A DNA stretch of 64,000 bases from Clostridia bacterium (GTDB taxonomy: Bacteria > Bacillota > Clostridia > Caldicoprobacterales > Caldicoprobacteraceae). Under the pieces are notes generated by a model. It was not told the origin of the DNA. It saw nothing but the letters and a program-made list of their open reading frames with translations, and did not search any database. The stretch lies in the NCBI GenBank assembly GCA_017577715.1, contig PKRC01000003.1:124001-188000 (forward strand), read 5' to 3'. Of the stretch, positions 25,675 through 34,248 are shown in pieces. The translations under genes and the position numbers were made by a program. Numbering within the stretch: the first letter of the stretch is position 1; every line of letters starts with the position of its first letter.

Positions 25675-27072
25675 ATGAAAAATCTCAAAATTGCCTGGAT
25701 AATGGCGCTGGGCATTTGGGTTGTGACCTGTTTGACGGGTTTTGTATGGGTAGGACGAAATGAAACGGCGGTAGCAGGCTATATTCCAACGCCTTCATAC
25801 ATAATGATGGTGGATGGGAAAGAAGTGGGAGTTGTAAAATCTGCAGCTAAGGGATTGGCGATATACGACGATGTGGTGGCAAAGCTCCTTCAAGTGTATG
25901 GCGATGGAGTATTCGTAGATGCCAGCGTGCGCTTCAGAGAAGTGGAGACGGGCAATGTGAGGATCAGTTCTGAAAATGAATTGGCCCGGGCCATAGAGCA
26001 GGCCATAGTTGTCAAGTCCAACGCCTATGCAGTGGTTGTGGATGGCAAAAAGGTTTGTTATGTCGAGGACTTGAACGTTGTGCAGCAAGCCCTTGAGGAG
26101 ATTAAGGATGCCTATGTGCAGGCCGTACAGCAGACAGGGGATAGCCAGCTGCAGGAAGCCTTCTTTAAGGAGAGCATATCTTATCATGAGGAGATAGTAC
26201 CCGTTAGCCAGATTGTGGGTAAGGACAAAGTTGTCTCTATCTTCAAGCAGGGCGCCGGAGAGGTCAAGGAGTATGAGGTAAAAGAGGGGGATACTTTATG
26301 GTCAATTGCCAAGGCACACGGTATACCGTTTTCAGTCTTAGAGCAGGCCAATGCGGATATAGATATAGACCATCTGCATCCCGGAGATAAGATCAAGCTC
26401 ACAGTTGAAAGGCAACTGGTTACGGTAGTGACCAAGGAGAGGCGGAAAAAAGTAGAGGAGATTCCTTTTGAAACCGAGATACGCTTGGATAGCACATTGG
26501 AAAAGGGGAAGACAAAGGTATTGAAAGAAGGGGAAAACGGACAAAAGGAAGTGTATTTGCTGATTACAAAGGAAAATGGTAAAGAGGTAAAGCGCGAGGT
26601 GCTCGAGGAAAAAGTCATAAAGGAACCCACAAAAAAGGTGATTCTTAAGGGCACTAAAGTAGTTTCCAAGAAGATCACTACATCTACGGTGTCATCGACT
26701 CGAGGGTCGGCGCGAGGTTCAGACGTAGTGGCGTTTGCCATGAAGTTTTTGGGTAAACCTTATGTATATGGCGCTGAAGGCCCCAATGCATTTGATTGCT
26801 CGGGCTTTACCTATTATGTCTTTAAGCATTTTGGGATCTATCTTCCCCGTACAGCCTATGGTCAACGCAGTGTAGGCGTACCTGTATCCAAGGCCAATTT
26901 AGCTCCGGGGGATTTGGTGCTGTTTTCTAATCCAAACCATGTGGGCATATACATAGGAGGAGGGAAATTTATACACGCATCATCGGGGGCTTATAAGGCT
27001 ATATGCATAAGCAACCTTAACTCTTCTTCGTATAGCAGGCGGTATGTCGGTGCCAGAAGAGTCCTAGATTAA
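25675..27072 (+). CDS. secreted LysM-G5-NlpC/P60 peptidoglycan hydrolase
   Basis: 465 aa. An N-terminal hydrophobic segment (IAWIMALGIWVVTCLTGFVW) should export or anchor it. It is followed by a region with two DGKxV-type repeats, a LysM domain at about 200-245 (YEVKEGDTLWSIAKAHGIPF), a G5 domain at about 250-335, and a C-terminal NlpC/P60 peptidase with Cys375 in FDCSGFTYYVF and His near 422 in NHVGIYIGGGKFIH. It probably cuts peptide bridges in the wall, for example during growth or sporulation. I chose ATG 25675 with GATGAGGGA upstream rather than TTG 25651. Confidence 0.9.
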   Translation: MKNLKIAWIMALGIWVVTCLTGFVWVGRNETAVAGYIPTPSYIMMVDGKEVGVVKSAAKGLAIYDDVVAKLLQVYGDGVFVDASVRFREVETGNVRISSENELARAIEQAIVVKSNAYAVVVDGKKVCYVEDLNVVQQALEEIKDAYVQAVQQTGDSQLQEAFFKESISYHEEIVPVSQIVGKDKVVSIFKQGAGEVKEYEVKEGDTLWSIAKAHGIPFSVLEQANADIDIDHLHPGDKIKLTVERQLVTVVTKERRKKVEEIPFETEIRLDSTLEKGKTKVLKEGENGQKEVYLLITKENGKEVKREVLEEKVIKEPTKKVILKGTKVVSKKITTSTVSSTRGSARGSDVVAFAMKFLGKPYVYGAEGPNAFDCSGFTYYVFKHFGIYLPRTAYGQRSVGVPVSKANLAPGDLVLFSNPNHVGIYIGGGKFIHASSGAYKAICISNLNSSSYSRRYVGARRVLD

Positions 27073-27083
27073 AATTTCATCTC

Positions 27084-27112
27084 AAAAAACGGCCGTATTG
27101 GCCGTTTTTTTT
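27084..27112 (+). terminator. terminator of the NlpC/P60 gene
   Basis: AAAAAACGGCC-gtatt-GGCCGTTTTTTTT, 12 nt after the stop codon. Confidence 0.85.
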
Positions 27113-27115
27113 ATG

Positions 27116-27168
27116 GTGTGCTCAGGGATGAGCGATAACTTGGCAGTGAAAGTCCGCTGAAGGCAGGG
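27116..27168 (+). mobile_element. possible group II intron 5'-end remnant (1)
   Basis: Starts 4 nt after a terminator. GTGTGCTCAGGGATGAGCGA, then a block TAACTTGGCAGTGAAAGTCC and GCTGAAGGCAGG, resembles the 5' end of bacterial group II introns (GUGYGCYC...GRGC, ...GUGAAAGUC). Only the 5' ~50 nt are present; no domain V or reverse transcriptase is found. Confidence 0.5.
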
Positions 27169-27196
27169 TTTGTTTTGAGTTACAGACCGGTCTGTT

Positions 27197-27346
27197 TTAT
27201 CGCCTGACATGGTTTTTGTTATTTCTTATGTTCTTTTGCTTACTGTCCTGTCGGTTTAAATCACAATAATCCAGCCTTTGACCATGGAAGACCTCATTGT
27301 TTTCTTTGGCTAGCTTTTCAAGAAATTTTCTGATCAATTTAAGCAT
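27197..27346 (-). CDS. 49-aa LDCC-like putative metal-binding peptide
   Basis: A tiny gene. ATG at 27346 is preceded by GGTGGTACATC. The peptide opens MLKLIRKFLEKLAKENNEVF and contains GQRLDYCDLNRQ near its middle. This resembles very small clostridial proteins with an LDCC-DLN motif, annotated as putative metal-binding; here the first Cys is Tyr. It is basic, mostly helical and without a membrane segment. It lies alone on the minus strand between two intron-like remnants. Confidence 0.55.
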   Translation of the reverse strand: MLKLIRKFLEKLAKENNEVFHGQRLDYCDLNRQDSKQKNIRNNKNHVRR

Positions 27347-27545
27347 ATGATGTACCACCTTTCCATTATCATCGTATTGCGCTGTATATGCAGGTAATGC
27401 CCAAAAAACAGTTAATATGGCTTATTGTCCACATCGTCTATTATATCAGGTGAATGTGAATATTTTGTGAAAAATATACACCAAACCATACGTCCAAAAC
27501 GCTAATTTTCCTTCCCTCGGCGTATTTATTTATAAATGGGTAGCC

Positions 27546-27575
27546 GGTAGTCCCAAAACCGACTACCTATTTTGT
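27546..27575 (+). terminator. orphan terminator-like hairpin
   Basis: GGTAGTC (27546-27552) pairs with GACTACC (27561-27567), then TATTTTGTT. No intact plus-strand gene ends here; the intron-like remnant 2 follows immediately. Confidence 0.5.
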
Positions 27576-27576
27576 T

Positions 27577-27643
27577 GTGTGCCCGGCATGGGCGATAGCT
27601 AGGAGGTGGAAGTTGGCTGGGGGCTTGGCAGTGGGAACCACCT
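27577..27643 (+). mobile_element. possible group II intron 5'-end remnant (2)
   Basis: GTGTGCCCGGCATGGGCGAT followed by AGCTAGGAGGTGGAAGTTGG and, later, CTTGGCAGTGGGAACCACC. This is the best of the three matches to the 5' domain I of group II introns. It begins right after a hairpin with a T-rich tail. Truncated; no reverse transcriptase. Confidence 0.55.
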
Positions 27644-27665
27644 CAAAATTTTCTAGAGGGATATA

Positions 27666-27694
27666 TTGACACTTAATAAAACTGAGCGTATAAT
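27666..27694 (+). promoter_or_regulatory. sigma-A promoter of the amino-acid ABC operon
   Basis: TTGACA (27666-27671), 17 bp, TATAAT (27689-27694): a perfect consensus, about 70 nt upstream of the first permease gene. Confidence 0.85.
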
Positions 27695-27767
27695 AATAAA
27701 AACACGATAAAGCATAGTAAACATATAGGAATTATATGAATTAGAATTAAAGGGGGAAAATTATTCC

Positions 27768-28427
27768 TTGGATATTGGTTTTATATTAGAAATCTCATCT
27801 CTATACCTTGAAGCAGCCAAGTTTACCTTAAAGCTAGCTTCCATAGGTATTATACTATCGTTACTTATTGGACTTTTTTGCAGCCTGGTGAATTATTATA
27901 AGGTAAAGTTTTTGAAAAAAATTGTCAATTGGTATATAGAGCTTTCAAGGAATACACCGTTGCTTATACAGCTATTCTTCTTGTATTACGGCTTGCCGAA
28001 AGTAGGCATTAAGCTAGGAGCATTCACCTGCGCTGTTATAGGCTTAGCATTCCTCGGCGGCAGTTATATGGCAGAAGCGTTTAGAGGGGGGTTAGAGGCT
28101 GTCAGTAAGGCTCAAATAGAGGCAGGATTGAGCATTGGACTAACTAAAGCACAGGTGACCAGGTATATAATCTTCCCTCAGGCATTGGCTGTTTCAATTC
28201 CCAGTATAGGGGCAAATGCAATATTTATTATCAAGGAGACGTCCATTGTCAGCGCCATATCGCTGAAGGATTTGATGTTTGTCACAAAGGATATTATAGG
28301 CATTTACTATAAAACCAATGAGGCGCTGCTTATGCTGGTCGTGGCATATTTGATTATTCTACTGCCGCTGTCATTATTGCTAACTTACATAGAAAGAAGG
28401 CTGAGGTATGCAGGATTTGGGAATTAG
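27768..28427 (+). CDS. polar amino-acid ABC transporter permease (first subunit)
   Basis: A 219-aa HisM/GlnP-type membrane subunit. About five helices, with the EAA-type coupling loop GLEAVSKAQIEAGLSIGLTKAQV typical of this importer family, preceded by SRNTPLLIQLFFLYYGLP. It starts with TTG 27768 behind AAAGGGGGAAAA. It pairs with the next permease, whose start overlaps its end by 20 nt. The amino acid transported cannot be told from sequence. Confidence 0.9.
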   Translation: MDIGFILEISSLYLEAAKFTLKLASIGIILSLLIGLFCSLVNYYKVKFLKKIVNWYIELSRNTPLLIQLFFLYYGLPKVGIKLGAFTCAVIGLAFLGGSYMAEAFRGGLEAVSKAQIEAGLSIGLTKAQVTRYIIFPQALAVSIPSIGANAIFIIKETSIVSAISLKDLMFVTKDIIGIYYKTNEALLMLVVAYLIILLPLSLLLTYIERRLRYAGFGN

Positions 28428-29085
28428 GGTACTTATAGAGGGCAACAACCTGTATAGGTTGATGGGCGGGCTGTTGATAACGATAAGAATAGCCATTATT
28501 TCCGCCATTATATCCATCCTATTTGGGATACCTTTCGGAATAGTTATGACGTCAAAAAATAAGTTAGTAAGGTTTGTCTGTCGGACCTACTTGGAAGCTG
28601 TAAGAATTATTCCGGTGATGGTTTGGCTTTTCATATTTTATTTCGGCGTGCCAAAGCTTACGGGGATTCATATAGCGGGAGATGTTGTTTCGGTCATCGT
28701 ATTTTCCATATGGGGGACAGCCGAAATGGGGGATTTGGTACGGGGGGCAGTAACATCGCTGCCCAAACATCAAAAAGAGAGCGGAAAGGCAATTGGACTT
28801 ACCAACCTGCAAATCTATAGCTATATCATAATACCCCAGTCGATCAGAAGATTGCTTCCGGGTACCATTAATCTGGTAACTCGTATGATAAAGACGACCT
28901 CACTGGTTGTATTGATTGGAGTAGTTGAGGTGTTAAAGGTGGGACAGCAGGTTATAGAGTCCTTCGTATTGCAAAGCCCTTCAGCGAGTTTCTGGGTGTA
29001 TGGCTTTATTTTCTTCCTATACTTCATAATATGCTATCCCATATCGCTTTTTGCAAGAAAACTGGAATTACGCTGGAAGGAGTGA
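28408..29085 (+). CDS. polar amino-acid ABC transporter permease (second subunit)
   Basis: 225 aa, similar in architecture to the upstream permease: EAVRIIPVMVWLFIFYFGVP, the coupling loop LVRGAVTSLPKHQKESGKAI and GLTNLQIYSYIIIPQSIRR. Two different permeases probably form the heterodimeric channel of one importer together with the ATPase and lipoprotein that follow. Confidence 0.9.
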   Translation: MQDLGIRVLIEGNNLYRLMGGLLITIRIAIISAIISILFGIPFGIVMTSKNKLVRFVCRTYLEAVRIIPVMVWLFIFYFGVPKLTGIHIAGDVVSVIVFSIWGTAEMGDLVRGAVTSLPKHQKESGKAIGLTNLQIYSYIIIPQSIRRLLPGTINLVTRMIKTTSLVVLIGVVEVLKVGQQVIESFVLQSPSASFWVYGFIFFLYFIICYPISLFARKLELRWKE

Positions 29086-29094
29086 TGAATTAGC

Positions 29095-29865
29095 ATGGCT
29101 TTGTTGGAGGTTATTGGCTTAAATAAGTATTTTGATGGCTTTCATGTCCTTAAAGATATAAGTTTTTCTGTTGAAAAAGGGGAAGTAGTCGTCATCCTGG
29201 GCCCGTCAGGAAGTGGCAAAAGCACTTTGCTCAGGTGTATTAATGGGCTAGAAGAAATACAGTCTGGACAAATAAAATTAAATGGGGAGGTGATCAATGA
29301 AGACAGCACAAAATGGCACTTGATAAGGCAAAAAATCGGAATGGTATTTCAAAGCTATGACCTGTTTCCGCATATGACTGTTTTCGAAAATATATTGCTT
29401 GGGCCGCTGAAGGCACAAAAAAGAGATAAAAAAGAAGTGGCCAGGCAAGCTGAAGAGTTGCTTAACCGAGTCGGTCTATTGGATCGAAAAAATTTTTATC
29501 CCAGGCAGCTGTCAGGGGGTCAAAGGCAAAGAGTTGCAATAGTCAGAGCTTTGTGTATGAATCCTGAGCTCATGTTATTTGACGAGGTGACAGCTTCGCT
29601 GGATCCTGAAATGGTAAGAGAGGTTTTGGATGTTATGCTGGAACTTGCCAAAGAAGGCATGACCATGATTATCGTTACTCATGAAATGGAGTTTGCAAAA
29701 GCAGTAGCGGATAGGATCATATTCCTTGATGGAGGAGAAATAACCGAGGTGGCGGGGGCCCAGGAGTTTTTTACAGATCCTAAAACAGAAAGGGCAAAAA
29801 ATTTTTTAAATATATTTAATTTCAAAGAGTATAAGAAAGGAGTAGATAATAATGAAAAAATTTAG
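29095..29865 (+). CDS. polar amino-acid ABC transporter ATPase (GlnQ-like)
   Basis: 256 aa. Walker A GPSGSGKSTLL, Q-loop VFQSYDLFPHMTV, signature LSGGQRQRVAIVRAL, Walker B LMLFDEVTASLDPE, switch VTHEMEFA. The Walker B follow-on is DEVTASLDP, with Val where most paralogues have Pro (DEPTSALDP); this is a known variant and should not abolish activity. It energises import by the two preceding permeases and overlaps the lipoprotein gene by 14 nt. Confidence 0.93.
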   Translation: MALLEVIGLNKYFDGFHVLKDISFSVEKGEVVVILGPSGSGKSTLLRCINGLEEIQSGQIKLNGEVINEDSTKWHLIRQKIGMVFQSYDLFPHMTVFENILLGPLKAQKRDKKEVARQAEELLNRVGLLDRKNFYPRQLSGGQRQRVAIVRALCMNPELMLFDEVTASLDPEMVREVLDVMLELAKEGMTMIIVTHEMEFAKAVADRIIFLDGGEITEVAGAQEFFTDPKTERAKNFLNIFNFKEYKKGVDNNEKI

Positions 29866-30697
29866 CAAGTTTGTCCCATTGGCTATTGCTCTGGTACTCA
29901 TAGTGGGGGCTTTAACAGCCTGCGTTTCACAATCATCCAATACTAAATCATCCATTGACAGAATAAAGGAATATGGCAAAGTGAGGATTGGCGTTTTCAG
30001 CGATAAGCCTCCTTTTGGCTATGTGGATTCAAATGGAGAAGTTCAAGGGTATGACGTTTATCTAGCAAGACGAATTGCAAAAGATTTGCTAGGCGATGAA
30101 TCGAAGGTTGAATTTGTCTTTGTAGAGGCCGCCAACAGGGTTGAATACTTGCAATCTGATAAAGTGGACATCATCCTTGCAAACTTTACAGTAACGGATG
30201 AGAGGAAAAAACTTGTTGATTTTGCACTTCCATATATGAAGGTTTCCCTTGGGGTTGTGTCGCCAAACGACAACGTTATCACCGATGTTTCTCAGCTAAA
30301 AGGGAAGAAGCTCATTGTAAATAAAGGAACGACAGCCGATATTTTCTTTACCAAAAATTATCCCGATATTGAACTTCTGAAGTATGACCAAAACACCGAG
30401 GCTTTCCAGGCATTGCTAGATGGGCGTGGCGATGCTTTAGCCCATGATAACACAATGCTCTTTGCCTGGGCCAGGGAACATGAAGGATATACCGTTGGGA
30501 TCACTTCCTTAGGAGGTCAGGATACAATTGCTCCAGCGGTTAAAAAAGGTAATACAGAGCTTTTAAACTGGCTGAACGAAGAGCTTAAAGAACTCGGTAA
30601 GGAAAACTTCATGCATAAAAATTATGAAGAGACATTACGTCCGTTCTATGGTGATTCAATAAATCCCGATGATATAGTTATAGAACCTGGAACCTAA
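29852..30697 (+). CDS. amino-acid-binding lipoprotein of the ABC importer
   Basis: A 281-aa family 3 solute-binding protein. A lipoprotein signal with lipobox LTAC puts the lipidated Cys at position 24. Then come RIKEYGKVRIGVFSDKPPFG, GYDVYLARRIAKDLLG, VDIILANFTVTDERKK and a C-terminal lobe ending near GDSINPDDIV. It captures a polar amino acid outside the membrane. The ribosome site AAGAAAGGAG lies within the ATPase gene. A palindromic terminator closes the operon. Confidence 0.93.
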   Translation: MKKFSKFVPLAIALVLIVGALTACVSQSSNTKSSIDRIKEYGKVRIGVFSDKPPFGYVDSNGEVQGYDVYLARRIAKDLLGDESKVEFVFVEAANRVEYLQSDKVDIILANFTVTDERKKLVDFALPYMKVSLGVVSPNDNVITDVSQLKGKKLIVNKGTTADIFFTKNYPDIELLKYDQNTEAFQALLDGRGDALAHDNTMLFAWAREHEGYTVGITSLGGQDTIAPAVKKGNTELLNWLNEELKELGKENFMHKNYEETLRPFYGDSINPDDIVIEPGT

Positions 30698-30711
30698 AAT
30701 AAGATGCATGG

Positions 30712-30746
30712 GTACAAAAAAGTCTCGCTAAGAGACTTTTTTGTAC
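30712..30746. terminator. terminator of the amino-acid ABC operon
   Basis: A 15-bp perfect stem (GTACAAAAAAGTCTC with its complement) around a GCTAA loop, with T-runs on both strands. Confidence 0.9.
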
Positions 30747-31207
30747 TTCTATAACCAAATAATTGTGCGGTTTGCTTGACAAAAATGCTGTTTCGTGCAA
30801 CGTAGTTGGCTGTTAAGCCACATATATCCGCACGGCCACGAAGCAATTGAAGCTGTCTTATTCACATCTGTAAATCGTAGTGCATTTTTATATGAGTCAT
30901 CATATGTTCGCAAATAGATTTACAATGTTGGATTGTCTCAATTAACTCCTGGTGGTGGATATGGTGGCCAGAAGAAGGCATTCCGTATTCATGTTGGTGT
31001 TGAGATTAATCCTCTGCATCTTCATAATATTTTCATATTTTTTTAGTATTATTATGAATACAAGGAGACGATGTAAAGCATCACAATTAAACTTAGTAAT
31101 ATTCATGGTAAGGTTATAAACTTTGTGAAGTGTATGAAGTGTAGAACGTTAAGGAAATGTATCAATCAGGGTGAAATTTTTATGATTAAGAAAGGGGAGC
31201 AAGAAAT
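30747..31207 (+). other. intergenic region with a possible gene fragment
   Basis: No intact gene in 460 bp. Between about 30796 and 31046 one plus-strand frame looks coding (LSHIYPHGHEAIEAVLFTSV, then GLSQLTPGGGYGGQKKAFRI and HVGVEINPLHLHNIF), interrupted by a single in-frame TAG near 30914. It could be a fossil of an unidentified gene or chance. Confidence 0.3.
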
Positions 31208-31483
31208 ATGGATTGTCACGGTAGCCATGGAAATTACGGGAGCAATGAAGATGAGAACGGGCATGGCAAAAAAGGTCATAAGCTACACATGCTTCTAATG
31301 ATATTATGCTGTGCGCTTCCTGTGATGTCGGCAATATTTCTATCTTTGTTTAGAATTAACAATGCTGACCTAAGGAGTATTTTATCATCTGCCGCATTTT
31401 TGCTTTGCCCTCTCATGCATATGCTGATGATACCCATGATGTTCAGAAAGGACCAAAACGGAAGGAAAGATCAAAAAATATAG
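31208..31483 (+). CDS. small His-rich membrane protein (DUF2933-like)
   Basis: 91 aa. The N-terminal ~27 residues are rich in His, Gly and acidic residues (MDCHGSHGNYGSNEDENGHG), a likely metal-binding tail. Two hydrophobic helices follow, LHMLLMILCCALPVMSAIF and LSSAAFLLCPLMHMLMIPMM; the LLCPLMHMLM ending resembles the DUF2933 family found near metal-resistance genes. It is immediately upstream of, and overlaps the longest frame of, the HMA-cupredoxin gene, suggesting a shared metal role. The ribosome site is AAAGGGGAGC. Confidence 0.7.
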   Translation: MDCHGSHGNYGSNEDENGHGKKGHKLHMLLMILCCALPVMSAIFLSLFRINNADLRSILSSAAFLLCPLMHMLMIPMMFRKDQNGRKDQKI

Positions 31484-31545
31484 AGCTCTGGAGATTGAAA
31501 CCGGCGGGAAAAGAAGATCTGACTGATCCTTATACAGGAGGGAAT

Positions 31546-33405
31546 ATGATGGAACAGAGGCTTATACGTAAGACCCTCAAAATAGAAGGGATGAGCTGTA
31601 CAAGCTGCGAAATGAGGATAGAGAATGCTTTAAAGAAGCTGGACGGTGTAGTAGATGTTAAGGCTACTTTCGGCAGTTCCAGCGTTTATGTTACCTACGA
31701 TGAAAATGTGGTGAGCCTGGATAAAATAATTGAGGCTATAGAAAAGCTGCACTATCAGGTAAAAAATAAAGCAGGAGAGCAGGTAGTATCAAGACCCGAT
31801 GCCAAGAAAGCATCTGGAGATAAAATGACTGTGAACCAGTTTCTGGGTATAGGAGTTATCCTGTTTGCCCTATATTTTATTATAAAGAACACCGTTGGCT
31901 TTAATTTTGTACCTGAGGTCAACCAGTCAATGGGATACGGAATACTTTTTTCAGTGGGTTTGTTGACTTCATTGCACTGCATAGCAATGTGCGGTGGAAT
32001 CAACTTGTCCCAGTGTGTTTCCTATAACTTTGAAGAGGGTGGTTCAAGCAAGTTTTCCAGGCTGAAACCCAGCTTGTTGTATAACTCCGGAAGGCTTGTC
32101 TCCTATACAATTATTGGGGGTATCGTGGGGGCACTGGGTTCGGTTATAAGCTTTTCCGGTGCTGCAAAGGGAATTGTGGCGATCATCTCAGGTGTGTTTA
32201 TGGTTATTATGGGACTAAATATGCTGAATGTGTTTCCATGGCTTAGGAAGTTAAATCCCAGAATGCCCAGGATTTTTGGGAATAAGATCTACAAAGGTGC
32301 AGGCAAATACGGTCCCTTCTATATCGGATTGCTGAATGGCCTGATGCCATGTGGCCCGCTTCAGGCAATGCAGATTTATGCTTTAGGTACGGGCAGTTTT
32401 CTAGCGGGGGCGGCATCCATGTTTCTATTCAGCCTTGGAACTGTGCCGTTGATGTTTGGTTTTGGTGCCGTCAGCTCGCTGATAAGCAGAAGATTTACAC
32501 ACAGAATGATGAAAGTAAGCGCTATGCTGGTAATAATTCTTGGTGTGGTTATGGTAAACAGGGGGTTGAGTTTATCTGGAGTTAATATTGCATTTGCTTC
32601 ATCTGGGTCAGGGAATGTAGCTAAAATAGAGGGAAATGTGCAGGTGGTTACTACACAAATAGATTCAAACAGTTATGAACCTATCATTGTTCAGAAGGGT
32701 ATTCCGGTTAGATGGACAATACGGGCTGAAGAAAGTGACTTGAATGGATGTAATAACCCCTTGATTATCCCCAAGTATAACATACAGAAAGAACTGGTTC
32801 CAGGGGATAATATTATTGAGTTTACTCCTACGGAAGAAGGCAATATAGTATATACCTGTTGGATGGGGATGATTAGAAGCAACATAAAGGTAGTATCGGA
32901 TATCAGTAAAGTATCCAAAAAAGACATACAGGATGCTGAAGACTCAAGTTCATCGAGAGCATTTGGTGGAGGATGTTGTGCGGCTGGCTCAAAAGCCACT
33001 AAATTTGCCGGCGGAAGGATACCCACCGATGAAATAGCCATAGGGAAAATTAAAGATGGTATACAATATGTAAGCATGGATGTAAATGATTACGGGTTTT
33101 CACCGGCGGTTATTGTGGTTCAAAAGGGAATCGAAACAATATGGACAATCAACGGGGAACAATTAAACACTTGCAACAATATGCTGATTTTCCCTGCATA
33201 CAATGCACAGGTGCCTTTGAAACAGGGAGAAAATAAGCTTAAGTTTGTTCCGGAGGGCGATTTCACCTTTAGTTGCTGGATGGGGATGTTAAATGGATAT
33301 GTGAAGGTTGTGGATGATATAAACGATATCGATATGGATGCTATAAAGAAAGAAATCGAAAGGTACAGGCCTCCGAGAGGCGCCGGTGGCTGTTGTGGAA
33401 TATGA
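31546..33405 (+). CDS. HMA-UreH-type membrane protein fused to two cupredoxin-like domains
   Basis: 619 aa in three parts. Residues 1-70: heavy-metal-associated domain with GMSCTSC (Cys18, Cys21). Residues ~95-345: six or more helices of the sulfite-exporter-TauE/UreH/DsbD_2 type, including LHCIAMCGGINLSQC and NGLMPCGPLQAMQIYALGTG. Residues ~365-450 and ~500-590: two homologous cupredoxin-like domains, each with a Cys in GCNNPL or TCNNML and a CWMGM segment, forming plausible Cys/Met copper sites. A Cys-rich linker (GGGCCAAGS) and a GGCCGI tail add metal ligands. This suggests copper handling at the membrane. ATG 31546 follows AGGAGGG; an ATG at 31405 would run over the upstream gene. Confidence 0.85.
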   Translation: MMEQRLIRKTLKIEGMSCTSCEMRIENALKKLDGVVDVKATFGSSSVYVTYDENVVSLDKIIEAIEKLHYQVKNKAGEQVVSRPDAKKASGDKMTVNQFLGIGVILFALYFIIKNTVGFNFVPEVNQSMGYGILFSVGLLTSLHCIAMCGGINLSQCVSYNFEEGGSSKFSRLKPSLLYNSGRLVSYTIIGGIVGALGSVISFSGAAKGIVAIISGVFMVIMGLNMLNVFPWLRKLNPRMPRIFGNKIYKGAGKYGPFYIGLLNGLMPCGPLQAMQIYALGTGSFLAGAASMFLFSLGTVPLMFGFGAVSSLISRRFTHRMMKVSAMLVIILGVVMVNRGLSLSGVNIAFASSGSGNVAKIEGNVQVVTTQIDSNSYEPIIVQKGIPVRWTIRAEESDLNGCNNPLIIPKYNIQKELVPGDNIIEFTPTEEGNIVYTCWMGMIRSNIKVVSDISKVSKKDIQDAEDSSSSRAFGGGCCAAGSKATKFAGGRIPTDEIAIGKIKDGIQYVSMDVNDYGFSPAVIVVQKGIETIWTINGEQLNTCNNMLIFPAYNAQVPLKQGENKLKFVPEGDFTFSCWMGMLNGYVKVVDDINDIDMDAIKKEIERYRPPRGAGGCCGI

Positions 33406-33424
33406 AATAAACGAAATCAACAAC

Positions 33425-33449
33425 GCTCCTGTAGAGGAGCTTTTTCTTT
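33425..33449 (+). terminator. terminator of the HMA-cupredoxin gene
   Basis: GCTCCT-gtag-AGGAGC followed by TTTTTCTTT. Confidence 0.75.
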
Positions 33450-33545
33450 AAGGTTTAACGGTTGAGATGAGAAGCTTTAATAATAACGACATTAGATGAT
33501 ATAATATTTTATATCCAACTATATATATCTGTAAGGAGGCGAAAA

Positions 33546-34247
33546 ATGGTCGCTAATCTAAAAAAGATCCTTGTAGTGGATGATGAGGTCAAGATTGTTG
33601 AAGTTGTCAAGTCGTATTTGGAAAGCAGGGGGTATCCCGTCGATGTGGCGTACAGCGGCAAGGATGCTTTGGATAAATTTGAAAAAGTAAATCCTTGTCT
33701 GATCATTTTGGATCTAATGCTCCCTGATATACCCGGCGAGGAGATTTGCCAAATGATAAGAAGAAGATCAAGGGTACCCATCATCATGCTGACCGCAAAG
33801 GTTGATGAAGAGGATATTTTGAGAGGATTGAATATTGGTGCCGATGATTATGTTACAAAGCCATTCAGCCTGAGGCAATTGGTGGCAAGGGTTGAGGCGG
33901 TATTAAGGAGAGTGAGCGATGATCCTGTTCCTCTATCCAGCATCATATCCTTTAATAACGGCGATCTGGTGATCGACACTTTGAAACATGAGGTAAAGAA
34001 GAATGGAAACACTGTTAACTTGACTCGCAATGAATATAAGCTGCTCATGATAATGATTAAATATCCGGATAAGACCTTTACAAGGGAAGAACTTATACGT
34101 ATGGCACTGGGAGATGATTTTGACGGCTATGACAGGACTATTGATGCTCATATAAAGAATATAAGGCAAAAAATTGAATCCGACCCCAAGAATCCAAAAT
34201 ATATTTTAACAGTTCATGGGATAGGCTATCGGTTTGGTGGTGAATGA
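33546..34247 (+). CDS. OmpR/PhoB-family response regulator
   Basis: 233 aa. Receiver domain with acidic pocket VVDDE and phospho-acceptor Asp56 (IILDLMLPD), MLTAK and the conserved Lys in DDYVTKPF. A C-terminal winged helix follows (LTRNEYKLLMIMIKYPDKTF, DRTIDAHIKNIRQKIE, VHGIGYRFGGE). It pairs with the histidine kinase whose gene starts 1 nt after its stop. Being downstream of the HMA-cupredoxin gene, it could sense metals, but nothing in the sequence proves that. The ribosome site is TAAGGAGG. Confidence 0.94.
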   Translation: MVANLKKILVVDDEVKIVEVVKSYLESRGYPVDVAYSGKDALDKFEKVNPCLIILDLMLPDIPGEEICQMIRRRSRVPIIMLTAKVDEEDILRGLNIGADDYVTKPFSLRQLVARVEAVLRRVSDDPVPLSSIISFNNGDLVIDTLKHEVKKNGNTVNLTRNEYKLLMIMIKYPDKTFTREELIRMALGDDFDGYDRTIDAHIKNIRQKIESDPKNPKYILTVHGIGYRFGGE

Positions 34248-34248
34248 T

